Below, in pieces: positions 25,620 to 33,848 of a stretch of 64,000 nucleotides of DNA; position 1 is the stretch's first letter; each line of letters opens with the position of its first letter. The stretch spans positions 62,001 to 126,000 of the forward strand of contig NZ_SHMH01000003.1 of the NCBI RefSeq assembly GCF_004283755.1, written 5' to 3'. This stretch comes from Pseudoxanthomonas winnipegensis (GTDB taxonomy: Bacteria; Pseudomonadota; Gammaproteobacteria; Xanthomonadales; Xanthomonadaceae). Made by a program: the position numbers and the translations under genes. The notes under the pieces were generated by a model. The model did not search any database. It was not told the DNA's origin and saw only the letters and a list, made by a program, of their open reading frames with translations.

Positions 25620-26287
25620 CCGATGTTTTCCTGCAGGAACGCCACCGCGCGGCCGAAGGCCTGCTTCGCGCTGGCCTCGTCGTACACCGCCGGGCTGGCC
25701 TCACGGTTGAAGCCGTGGTCGGCCGGGTAGGTGAACACGTCCATGTCGGGCCACGCCTGGCGCTGGGCCTCCACGAGCTCGGCGGTGATGTGCTTGTCGC
25801 GCTCGCCGAAGTGGAACTGCACCGGCGCCTTGAGCGGCTGGCCCAGGAACTGCGCGTTGCGCCCGCCGTAGTAGCTCACGCCGGGCAGGCCCAGGCGCTG
25901 GGCGCAGAGCAGGGCGACGGTGCCGCCCCAGCAGTAGCCGACGGTGGCGACCTTCTCGTTGGCCGCGGCGGTTCGCGCGGCGTGGGCGGCGATCTCCACC
26001 ACATCCACGGCGGCGTCCAGGCCGATGGCGCCGACCAGCTCCAGGCCACGCTTGGTGCCGTCCTGGTCGTAGGGCAGCTCCAGGCCGGGTTCGACCAGGT
26101 CGAAGAACGCCGGCGCGATCGCCAGGTAGCCCTGCGCGGCGTACTGCTCGGCCACGCCGCGGATGTGTTCGTTCACGCCGAAGATCTCCTGGATCACGAT
26201 CACGCTGCCGCGCGCAGCGCCGGCCGGCTCGGCCTGCCAGGCCGCGACCGGCCCCTTGGAGGTGGAAAGCGTGATCCATTGGCCCAT
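25616..26287 (-). CDS. Dienelactone hydrolase family protein
   Basis: A 223-residue alpha/beta hydrolase. The catalytic triad is visible as Cys in GYCWGG near residue 119, Asp in FGERDKHI near 167, and His in YPADHGFN near 199. The segment VIVIQEIFGVNEHIR near residue 32 carries the glutamate that activates the cysteine in this family. The reference enzyme opens dienelactones in chloroaromatic breakdown, but most chromosomal homologues have unknown esterase-like roles. It heads a two-gene minus-strand unit with the HIT protein and is divergent from rimO. Confidence 0.88.
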   Translation of the reverse strand: MGQWITLSTSKGPVAAWQAEPAGAARGSVIVIQEIFGVNEHIRGVAEQYAAQGYLAIAPAFFDLVEPGLELPYDQDGTKRGLELVGAIGLDAAVDVVEIAAHAARTAAANEKVATVGYCWGGTVALLCAQRLGLPGVSYYGGRNAQFLGQPLKAPVQFHFGERDKHITAELVEAQRQAWPDMDVFTYPADHGFNREASPAVYDEASAKQAFGRAVAFLQENIG

Positions 26288-26419
26288 GGCGGGAACTCCT
26301 GTCTGGCGAGGGGGAGGCCAGTCTAGGCGCTGGCGCGTTCAGGAAAGGCAAGCCCGCCGGTCCGCACCGTTGCCGCCGTGGTGTTGCAGCGGCGCGGCGG
26401 GCGGACCCGGCGCGCGGCG

Positions 26420-26425
26420 TATAAT
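26420..26425 (+). promoter_or_regulatory. -10 element of rimO
   Basis: A perfect TATAAT in very GC-rich surroundings, 28 bases before the rimO ATG. The predicted leader is about 21 bases. No recognisable -35 lies at 16-18 bases upstream. Confidence 0.6.
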
Positions 26426-26452
26426 CGCCGGCCGCTCATCCCTGTGTCGCCC

Positions 26453-27826
26453 ATGCCAGCTGCCGCCCCCAAGGTCGGCTTCGTCAGCCTCGGCTGCCCG
26501 AAAGCCCTCGTCGATTCCGAACGCATCCTCACCCAGCTGCGCGTGGAGGGCTATCAGCTGTCCGGCAGCTACTACGATGCCGACGTGGTGGTGGTCAACA
26601 CCTGCGGCTTCATCGACGCGGCCGTGACCGAGTCGCTGGAGGCCATCGGCGAGGCCATGGCCGAGAACGGCAAGGTCATCGTCACCGGCTGCCTGGGCAA
26701 GCGCGCGGACATGATCCGGCAGGCGCACCCGGGCGTGCTGTCCATCAGCGGCCCGGCCGACTACGGCAGCGTGATGTCGGCCGTGCACACCGCCGTGCCG
26801 CCGCAGCACAATCCTTATCTGGACCTGATCCCGGCCCCGCGCCTGACCGGCGAGGACTTCGCCGCCGGGGTCAAGCTCACCCCCAAGCACTACGCCTATC
26901 TGAAAATCTCCGAGGGCTGCAACCACCGCTGCAGCTTCTGCATCATTCCCTCGATGCGCGGCGATCTGGTCTCGCGGCCGGTGGACGAGGTGCTGCGCGA
27001 GGCCGAGAAGCTGGTCAAGGGTGGGGTCAAGGAGCTGCTGGTGGTCTCGCAGGACACCAGCGCCTACGGCGTGGACCTGAAGTACGCCGCGCGCACCTGG
27101 CAGGGCCGCGAGTACCAGACCCGCATGAAGGCCTTGTGCGAGGGCCTGGGCGAGCTGGACGCTTGGAGCCGCCTGCATTACGTCTACCCGTATCCGCATG
27201 TGGACGAGATCATTCCGCTGATGGCGCAGGGCAAGGTGCTGCCGTACCTGGACATCCCGCTGCAGCACGCCAGCCCCCGCATCCTCAGGCTGATGAAGCG
27301 CCCGGGCGCGATCGACAAGACCCGCGAGCGCATCGCCCGCTGGCGTGAGCTGTGTCCGGACATCACCCTGCGCAGCACCTTCATCGTCGGCTTCCCCGGC
27401 GAGACGGAGGCCGAGTTCGAAGACTTGCTGGACTTCCTGCGCGAGGCGCGGCTGGACCGCGTCGGCGCGTTCGCCTATTCGCCGGTGGACGGCGCCGGTG
27501 CCAACGCGCTGCCCGATCTGGTGCCGGAAGAGGTCAAGCAGGAGCGCCTGGCGCGCTTCATGGAAGTCCAGGCGGAGATCTCGGCCCAGAAGCTGGAAGC
27601 CAAGATCGGCAGCGTGCAGCGCTGCCTGGTCGACCTGATCGAGGACGGCATCGCGGTGGCGCGCTCGGCCGCCGACGCGCCGGAGATCGACGGCCTGGTG
27701 CATATCCAGGATGGCGAGCAGGCCGGCCTCAAGCCGGGCCAGTTCGTCGATGTGACCATCGTGGACAGCGACGAGCACGACCTGTTCGCCGAAGTCCTGA
27801 ACCGCGAGCTGCCGGTCCTGTCCTGA
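26453..27826 (+). CDS. rimO: Ribosomal protein S12 methylthiotransferase
   Basis: A radical-SAM enzyme that adds a methylthio group to Asp89 of ribosomal protein S12. The 457-residue protein has the UPF0004 domain ([32 protein letters not shown]: three cysteines for the second cluster). The radical-SAM motif is [11 protein letters not shown] near residues 154-164, and a TRAM domain lies at the C-terminus (about 390-455). [11 protein letters not shown] distinguishes RimO from MiaB. The ATG at 26453 follows a clear -10. The gene converges on greB across a GTAG-hairpin pair. Confidence 0.96.
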   Translation: MPAAAPKVGFVSLGCPKALVDSERILTQLRVEGYQLSGSYYDADVVVVNTCGFIDAAVTESLEAIGEAMAENGKVIVTGCLGKRADMIRQAHPGVLSISGPADYGSVMSAVHTAVPPQHNPYLDLIPAPRLTGEDFAAGVKLTPKHYAYLKISEGCNHRCSFCIIPSMRGDLVSRPVDEVLREAEKLVKGGVKELLVVSQDTSAYGVDLKYAARTWQGREYQTRMKALCEGLGELDAWSRLHYVYPYPHVDEIIPLMAQGKVLPYLDIPLQHASPRILRLMKRPGAIDKTRERIARWRELCPDITLRSTFIVGFPGETEAEFEDLLDFLREARLDRVGAFAYSPVDGAGANALPDLVPEEVKQERLARFMEVQAEISAQKLEAKIGSVQRCLVDLIEDGIAVARSAADAPEIDGLVHIQDGEQAGLKPGQFVDVTIVDSDEHDLFAEVLNRELPVLS

Positions 27827-27859
27827 TCGACGGGATTTCAGGGTGGGACGCCTCCTCTG

Positions 27860-27932
27860 GTAGAGCGGAGCTTGCTCCGCTGGGGCCTGCCGAAGATCCG
27901 GCCGGAAGGCAGCGGAGCAAGCTCCGCTCTAC
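27860..27932. repeat. Inverted pair of GTAG hairpin repeats
   Basis: A unit GTAGAGCGGAGCTTGCTCCG (27860-27879) and its reverse complement (about 27911-27932, ending CTCCGCTCTAC) face each other across about 30 bases. They are the same repeat family as at 2458-2624. As there, they lie between convergent genes (rimO and greB). Confidence 0.85.
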
Positions 27933-27989
27933 AGGTAAGACGCGATGTGATCGGAAGCGACTGCTGCTTCTACCGTGCGCTTGCAGGCC

Positions 27990-28496
27990 TCAGCCTGCGC
28001 CGTAATCCACATCCACGATCACGTAGCGCTGCATGCCGCCGGGCAGCTGCGCCTCGAACTCGTCGTCCAGCCGCTTCTTCAGCATCGCCCGCGCCAGCGG
28101 CGAGTCGATGCTGATATGGCCCAGCGCCGCATCGGTCTCGTCCGGGCCGACGATGCGGTAGCGCGCCGTTTCGCCGGTGACGATGTGCTCGACCTCGATG
28201 CGCGCGCCGAAGAACACCGCCTGCGGATCGCTGGGCCGGGTGTCGACCACGCGCAGCGCTTCCAGCCGCTTGCTCAGATAGCGCACGCGCCGGTCGATCT
28301 CGCCCAGCTGCTTCTTGCGATAGGTGTACTCGGCGTTCTCCGAGCGGTCGCCTTCGGCGGCCGCCGCGGCCAGCGCCTTGACCACCTCGGGCCGGCGCAC
28401 GCGCCACAACTCGTCCAGCTCGGCCTTCAGGCGCGCATGGCCTTCGGGCGTGATCAGGGCGGTGCTCTTCTCGGCGGGCGGACGCCAGCGGCTCAT
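27990..28496 (-). CDS. greB: Transcription elongation factor GreB
   Basis: GreB enters the RNA polymerase secondary channel and stimulates cleavage of backtracked transcripts. The 168-residue protein (E. coli 158) has the N-terminal coiled coil (about residues 15-85) with the acidic-tip region [22 protein letters not shown]. The C-terminal FKBP-like domain contains [10 protein letters not shown] and [19 protein letters not shown]. The phrase [16 protein letters not shown] favours GreB over GreA. A GCAGGC-CTCA-GCCTGC hairpin overlaps the stop codon (27983-27998). Confidence 0.95.
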   Translation of the reverse strand: MSRWRPPAEKSTALITPEGHARLKAELDELWRVRRPEVVKALAAAAAEGDRSENAEYTYRKKQLGEIDRRVRYLSKRLEALRVVDTRPSDPQAVFFGARIEVEHIVTGETARYRIVGPDETDAALGHISIDSPLARAMLKKRLDDEFEAQLPGGMQRYVIVDVDYGAG

Positions 28497-28547
28497 GCGG
28501 ACAATGCGGTCATGCGGCGGCGCGGCGACGGCGCGCCGCGCGGACGA

Positions 28548-28979
28548 TCAGTGGACGCGCTTGAAGACATAGGCGCCGTCCTGGCTGCGCAGCTCGTCGG
28601 CGCTGATCACGTCGAAACGCACGGCCTGGGCGGCCTTGTCGGTGGGCGTCAGCAGCATCACGCCGGTGCCGGCGGGCGACCAGGTGCCGCTGCTGGTCAG
28701 TTCGGCGCCGCCGGCCTTGAGGGTCTGCCGGTATTCGCCGTCGGCCTCGATCACCAGGGTCGAGGCATTGCCCTCGAAATCCCCGGCCAGGGCGCTCGCA
28801 GCGATGACCACGCCTTGCTTGTCGCTGATTTCCGCCAGGGCGCCGGTGGCAGGCGGCGGCGTCTGGGCCGGCGGCGTGGACGCCGGCGCGGGCGTGGTGG
28901 CCTGCGGGGTCTGCGCGGGCTTGCAGGCGGCGAGCCCCACGGCGAGAAGGGCACAGCACAGCAGGCGCGATCGTGTCAT
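28548..28979 (-). CDS. Small lipoprotein of unknown function
   Basis: A 143-residue predicted lipoprotein. The signal MTRSRLLCCALLAVGLAAC has a lipobox LAAC with Cys19. A Pro/Thr/Ala/Gln-rich stretch follows (residues 20-45), then a globular part with GEYRQTLKAGGAELTSSGTW and VMLLTP. The folded part resembles small beta-strand lipoproteins of the META/NlpE kind in general character, but no family can be named. It sits 51 bases upstream of greB and downstream of the HerA-like gene on the same strand. Confidence 0.75.
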   Translation of the reverse strand: MTRSRLLCCALLAVGLAACKPAQTPQATTPAPASTPPAQTPPPATGALAEISDKQGVVIAASALAGDFEGNASTLVIEADGEYRQTLKAGGAELTSSGTWSPAGTGVMLLTPTDKAAQAVRFDVISADELRSQDGAYVFKRVH

Positions 28980-29074
28980 GGCAATTCCTGAGGTCTTCTT
29001 GGGGCAGGCGGAGCCTGCGCAGGGGCGAGCTTGGCAAAAAGCGCCGGCGAGTTGAAGCGCGCGGCCGCGCGCGT

Positions 29075-30580
29075 TCAGCGCCGACGGCCGCCGAACAGGC
29101 CGCCCAGCACGCCGCGCAGGATCTGCCGGCCGACCTGATTGCCCACGGTGCGGGCGGTCTGCTTGGCCATGGCCTCGACCACGCCCTGGCGGCGGCCGTT
29201 GCCGAACAGGATGTCCTTGGCCATCTGGCCGAAGCCGCCTTCCTCGTCCTTGGCGCCGGCCTTGCCCACCGGCAGCGCCTGGGCCTGTTCGGCCGCGGTC
29301 TGCGCGCGCTTCAGCAACAGCTCGGCGGCCGATTCGCGGTTGACGGCGGTGTCGTACTTGATGCCGACCGGGCTGCCGGCGCGGACCTGGCTGCGCTCGG
29401 CCTCGCTGATGGCGCCCATGCGGCAGCGTGGCGGGGCGATCAGGGTCTGCTCGACCGGCATCGGCACGCCCTTGTCCTGCAGCGTGGACACCAGGGCCTC
29501 GCCGGTGCCCAGCGAGGACAGGGTGCGCGCCACGTCCAGCTTCGGATTGGGGACGAAGGTCTCGGCCGCGGTCTTGACCGCCTTCTGGTCGCGCGGGGTG
29601 AAGGCGCGCAGCGCGTGCTGCACGCGGTTGCCCAGCTGGCCCAGGATATTGTCGGGCACGTCGTCGGGGAACTGCGAGCAGAAGTACACGCCCACGCCCT
29701 TGGAGCGGATCAGCCGGACCACCTGTTCGATGCGCTGCTGCAGCGCCGGCGGCGCGTCGTCGAACAGCAGGTGCGCCTCGTCGAACACGAACACCAGCTT
29801 GGGCTTGTCCAGATCGCCCACCTCGGGCAGGGTCTCGAACAGCTCGCTCAGCAGCCACAGCAGGAAGGACGAATACAGCCGCGGCTTGAGCACCAGCTGG
29901 TTGGCGGCCAGGATGCCGATCACGCCGCGGCCATCGGGCCCCACGCGCATCAGGTCGGACAGCTCCAGCGCCGGCTCGCCGAAGAAGCCGTCGCCGCCGT
30001 CCTGCTCCAGGCGCAGCAGGGCGCGCTGGATCGCCGCCACCGAGGTCGCGCTGACCAGGCCGTACTGGGTGGAGACCGCACTGCGCTCCTCGACCACCAG
30101 GTTGAGCAGGGCGCGCAGGTCCGGCAGGTCGAGCAGCAGCAGGCCGCGGTCGTCGGCCAGCTTGAACACGATGTCCAGCACGCCGGACTGGGTGTCGTTG
30201 AGCTCCAGGATGCGGCCGAGCAGGGTCGGTCCCATCTCGCTCACCGTGGTGCGCACCGGATGGCCGAGCTTGCCGTACAGGTCCCAGAAGATGGTTGGCG
30301 AGGCTGCCGGTGCGTAGCCGGGTACGCCGATCTGCGCGGCGCGGGAGGCGACCTTCTCGTTGCCGTCGCCGGCCACGGCCAGCCCGGCCACATCGCCCTT
30401 CACGTCGGCCATGAACACCGGCACGCCCAGGCGCGAGAAGCCCTCGGCCAGCGTCATCAGGGTCACGGTCTTGCCGGTGCCGGTGGCGCCGGCGACCAGG
30501 CCATGGCGGTTGCCGAACTTCGGCAGCAGGTGGACGGGGATGTCGTCGGTGAGGCCCTTGCCCAGCAGGATCGGATCCAT
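29075..30580 (-). CDS. HerA-like ATPase, DUF853 family
   Basis: A 501-residue P-loop ATPase of the HerA/FtsK superfamily, like E. coli YjgR. Walker A is GATGTGKT near residues 31-38 and Walker B is LVFVFDEAHLLF near 270. An arginine-finger region and the family C-terminal part end in a basic Gly/Arg tail (VLGGLFGGRRR). The ATG at 30580 gives MDPILLGKGLTDD, the normal family start. The role is unknown; a DNA-translocating or membrane-remodelling function is inferred from the superfamily. The gene is divergent from the lytic transglycosylase gene. Confidence 0.88.
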   Translation of the reverse strand: MDPILLGKGLTDDIPVHLLPKFGNRHGLVAGATGTGKTVTLMTLAEGFSRLGVPVFMADVKGDVAGLAVAGDGNEKVASRAAQIGVPGYAPAASPTIFWDLYGKLGHPVRTTVSEMGPTLLGRILELNDTQSGVLDIVFKLADDRGLLLLDLPDLRALLNLVVEERSAVSTQYGLVSATSVAAIQRALLRLEQDGGDGFFGEPALELSDLMRVGPDGRGVIGILAANQLVLKPRLYSSFLLWLLSELFETLPEVGDLDKPKLVFVFDEAHLLFDDAPPALQQRIEQVVRLIRSKGVGVYFCSQFPDDVPDNILGQLGNRVQHALRAFTPRDQKAVKTAAETFVPNPKLDVARTLSSLGTGEALVSTLQDKGVPMPVEQTLIAPPRCRMGAISEAERSQVRAGSPVGIKYDTAVNRESAAELLLKRAQTAAEQAQALPVGKAGAKDEEGGFGQMAKDILFGNGRRQGVVEAMAKQTARTVGNQVGRQILRGVLGGLFGGRRR

Positions 30581-30751
30581 GGATGTTCTCGCGTCAGGTG
30601 CCGCTGATTTTAGGCACAAGCCAAGCCCGGCTCGCGAACGCGCGCGCGCACCTGCATGCATGGCCGCCAACGCGGTGCCGCGCGCGACCTTGCCGCTGCG
30701 GCGCGCGCGCGGCTACCCTGCCGGGCCGCTTTTCGCCCGTTCGTGTGCCTG

Positions 30752-32341
30752 ATGCCCTTCCTGTCCCGCGTGGTGCCGCTGTCGTTCCTGTTGCTGCCGC
30801 TGCTGGCGGCGCCCGCGCAGGCGCGCGTGTCGGCCCGCGACCAGGCCGCCGCCGACGCGCTGACCCAGCGCATGGCCGCCGCCGAGAAGCGCTACACCGA
30901 CGCGCTGGTGCTGACCGCCAACGCCGATCCCAAGGGCCAGGCCCAGGGCGATGCGGCGCTGGAAGACATGGAGGACGTGCTGGACGCCTGCACCAAGCAG
31001 AAGGGCTGCCAGATGCACACGCTGCTGGCTACCTACAAGCGCCTGCTCAAGGCCCAGGTGGATGCGCGGGGCGAGGACGACAGCGATGACCTGGTCGGCG
31101 AGGCCGGCAGCAACGATCCGCTCGACGACGGCACCGACCACAGCGCGCCGGCCAGCGCCGATGTGCCCGATTCGACCCGCACCGCGCGCCTGCTCGACGA
31201 CGAGCGCCATCCCTTCGACAGCATGGTCGAGTACAACCCGGCTGTGCAGGCGGGCATCCGCCGCTGGCTGACGGACATGCGCGGGCCGCTGATCGACAGC
31301 TACGAGAACTACATGAATCTGCGCTCGCAGATGCTGCCGGCCTGGCAGATCACCGGTCTGCCCGAGGCGCTGCTGTTCGGGATCATGGCCAAGGAGTCCT
31401 ACGGCCGGGTGCACGTGTCCTCGCGCGCGGGCGCGGCCGGGCTGCTGCAGTTCATGCCGGCCACGGGCAGCCGCTTCGGGCTGGGCATGGACGGTTCGGG
31501 CTTCGATACCCGCTTCGACCCGTACGCGGCGACCGAGGCGGCCGCCGCGTACATGAACGAGCGCATGGGCGAGCTGGGCCGCAACATCGAATTCGCGCTG
31601 GCCGCCTACAACGGCGGGGAAGGGCGCGCGGTGCGCATCTACCGCGAGCATCCGGGCAGCTTCTGGAACGCGGCGGCTTACAACCAGTTCCCGGCCGAGA
31701 CCCAGGACTACGTGCCGATGGTGATCGCCGCGGCCTGGCTGTTCCTGCATCCCAAGCAGTACGGGCTGCAGTTCCCCAAGGTCGATGCGACCCCGGCGCC
31801 GCTGAAGCTGCAGCGCACCGCCTCGATCTACGAGCTGACCATCTGCCTGGGCACCGGCCGCACGCGCGAGGGCTTCATGCGTGCCCTGCGCAACCTCAAT
31901 CCGCGCTACCAGGCCGAGACCTGGATCCCGGCCGGCACCGTGATCAACGCCAACCAGCACATGGTGAGCCTGTACAACCGGCTGTGCGTCAAGGGGCCGA
32001 CCGCCGAGCTGGCGCACACGCTGGTGACCGCCACGGTCGATTCGGCGATCAAGTACGACGGCCCGCGCAGCACGCGCGTGGCGGTGGGCGATGTCAGCGG
32101 CGTGCCGGTGGAGGCGCCGGCCGGCGTGCCGACCACCGTGGCCACCGGCAGCCCCAGGCCGGCCAAGCCCAAGGCCCGGCAGGTGCGCAGCTACAAGGTG
32201 GCCCGCGGCGACACGCTGGGCAAGGTGGCCGGCAAGTTCCAGTGCGAGCTGGGCGATCTGGCCAAGGCCAACAAGCTGCGTGCGCCGGCCTACGCGCTCA
32301 AGCCGGGACAGACCATCCAGCTGGTCGGCTGCGACCGCTGA
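30752..32341 (+). CDS. Membrane-bound lytic transglycosylase, MltD-like (SLT + LysM)
   Basis: A 529-residue exported peptidoglycan-cleaving enzyme. The signal peptide is MPFLSRVVPLSFLLLPLLAAPAQA without a lipobox. A charged region (about 90-140) follows, then the goose-lysozyme-like SLT domain: the catalytic glutamate in IMAKESYGRVH near residue 214, AGLLQFMPATGSRFGL, and AAYNGGEGRAV near 289. One LysM repeat lies at the C-terminus (about 480-527, SYKVARGDTLGKVAGKF). It resembles MltD in domain order but has a single LysM and no lipid anchor. A 208-base gap separates it from the RND operon; no terminator was recognised there. Confidence 0.9.
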   Translation: MPFLSRVVPLSFLLLPLLAAPAQARVSARDQAAADALTQRMAAAEKRYTDALVLTANADPKGQAQGDAALEDMEDVLDACTKQKGCQMHTLLATYKRLLKAQVDARGEDDSDDLVGEAGSNDPLDDGTDHSAPASADVPDSTRTARLLDDERHPFDSMVEYNPAVQAGIRRWLTDMRGPLIDSYENYMNLRSQMLPAWQITGLPEALLFGIMAKESYGRVHVSSRAGAAGLLQFMPATGSRFGLGMDGSGFDTRFDPYAATEAAAAYMNERMGELGRNIEFALAAYNGGEGRAVRIYREHPGSFWNAAAYNQFPAETQDYVPMVIAAAWLFLHPKQYGLQFPKVDATPAPLKLQRTASIYELTICLGTGRTREGFMRALRNLNPRYQAETWIPAGTVINANQHMVSLYNRLCVKGPTAELAHTLVTATVDSAIKYDGPRSTRVAVGDVSGVPVEAPAGVPTTVATGSPRPAKPKARQVRSYKVARGDTLGKVAGKFQCELGDLAKANKLRAPAYALKPGQTIQLVGCDR

Positions 32342-32549
32342 GCCCGGCCCGATGGCCGCGCCGCTCGACCTGGTCGGGAGACGGGCGGGCATGTCCGGTG
32401 GATGACATCCAGCCTACTGGTGGCTGAACGAAGCCGCCTGCAGGCGCGCTGCCCCTGTCATCAGTCATGCAGGCACGCGCGTTACCAACCGCTAACCTTG
32501 CATGTCGTAGGCGGGGAACACGCCGTCCCCCATCCCGGAGAATCGTTGC

Positions 32550-33776
32550 ATGTCGCGTAAATGGAAGATCGTCCTGTGGACGGTCGTGGTGGTGGTCGTG
32601 GTGGTGTTGGGCCTGCGCGCCTGCGGCAAGCGGGGTTCGGGCGATGCGGAGATGCGCCAGGGCGGCCAGGACAGCGATAAACCGGTCCCGGTGACGGTCG
32701 AGTTGGTCACCACCCAGGACGTGCCGGTCTACCGCAGCACCACGGGCACCGTGACCGCCCTCAACACCGTGACGATCAACCCGCAGACCGGCGGGCGCCT
32801 GATGAGCCTGGACTTCACCGAAGGCCAGCCGGTCAAGAAGGGCCAACTGCTGGCGCGCATCGACCCGCGCGAGCTGCAGGCGACCTACGACCAGGCCGCG
32901 GCCTCGCGCAAGCAGAACCTGGCCCAGCTGCAGACCGCGCGCGACACCAATGCGCGCCTGACCGATCCCAAGTACAGCCAGTACGTGGCACGCACCGACC
33001 TGGATACCCAGAAGAACCTGGTCGCCCAGTACACGGCCGGCGTGGCCGCCGCCGAGGCGCAGATGCAGGCCGCCGCGGTGCAGCTGGGCTATACCCGCAT
33101 CGTCTCGCCGATCGACGGCATCGCCGGCATCCGCGGTGTGGACGTGGGCAATGTGGTGACCACCAGCTCCTCGATCGTGACCATCACCCAGGTCGAGCCG
33201 ATCTACGCCTCCTTCAGCCTGCCGGCGCAGGACCTGGACGTGGTGCGCGCGGCCCAGGCGCGCGGCAACGCCCCGGTCGCCGCGCTGGATGCCACCGACC
33301 AGCATGTGATCGTCGCCGATGGCGTGCTGGACGTGGTCGACAACCAGGTCAGCGCCGACAGCAACACCTTCCGCCTGCGCGCGCGCTTCCCCAACGCCGA
33401 CCACGTGCTGTGGCCGGGCCAGTTCGTCAACGTGCGCCTGCAGGTGGACACGCTCAAGCAGGGCATGGTCGTGCCGACCCAGGCCGTGCAGCGTGGTCCG
33501 GACGGCGACTACGTCTATGCGCTGGACAGCGACAACACGGTCAAGATGACGCCGGTCACCACCGGGGTGGAGGTCGGCTCGACCCACATCGTGGTGACCA
33601 AGGGCCTGACCGCCGGGCAGCGCGTGGTGACCGAGGGCCAGTTCCGCCTCAAGCCCAACGCCAAGGTCAATCCGCTCAAGCCCGGCCAGGCGCCGCCCGA
33701 GCCCACCGCCGCCGAGCTGCAGCAGGCCATGCAGGGCCAGCGCGGCGGCGGCCGCCGCGGCCCGCCTGGTCGCTGA
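32550..33776 (+). CDS. RND efflux periplasmic adaptor, MdtA-like
   Basis: A 408-residue membrane-fusion protein. The N-terminal anchor is striking, with a run of eight valines (WTVVVVVVVVLGL). The barrel-sandwich (lipoyl) halves flank the alpha-hairpin (about residues 110-175, ELQATYDQAAASRKQNLAQL). GYTRIVSPIDGIAGIRGVDVGN and VWPGQFVNVRLQV-like segments are typical adaptor motifs. The C-terminus is a Gly/Arg-rich tail. GGAG lies nine bases before the ATG. It heads a three-gene unit with two RND permeases, the arrangement of E. coli mdtABC. Confidence 0.92.
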   Translation: MSRKWKIVLWTVVVVVVVVLGLRACGKRGSGDAEMRQGGQDSDKPVPVTVELVTTQDVPVYRSTTGTVTALNTVTINPQTGGRLMSLDFTEGQPVKKGQLLARIDPRELQATYDQAAASRKQNLAQLQTARDTNARLTDPKYSQYVARTDLDTQKNLVAQYTAGVAAAEAQMQAAAVQLGYTRIVSPIDGIAGIRGVDVGNVVTTSSSIVTITQVEPIYASFSLPAQDLDVVRAAQARGNAPVAALDATDQHVIVADGVLDVVDNQVSADSNTFRLRARFPNADHVLWPGQFVNVRLQVDTLKQGMVVPTQAVQRGPDGDYVYALDSDNTVKMTPVTTGVEVGSTHIVVTKGLTAGQRVVTEGQFRLKPNAKVNPLKPGQAPPEPTAAELQQAMQGQRGGGRRGPPGR

Positions 33777-33848
33777 TCCAATCGATCCACGGCCCGCGCA
33801 GCTCCACGCGCGGGCCGCCGCACGACGCTTCGACAGGACGGACTTCCC

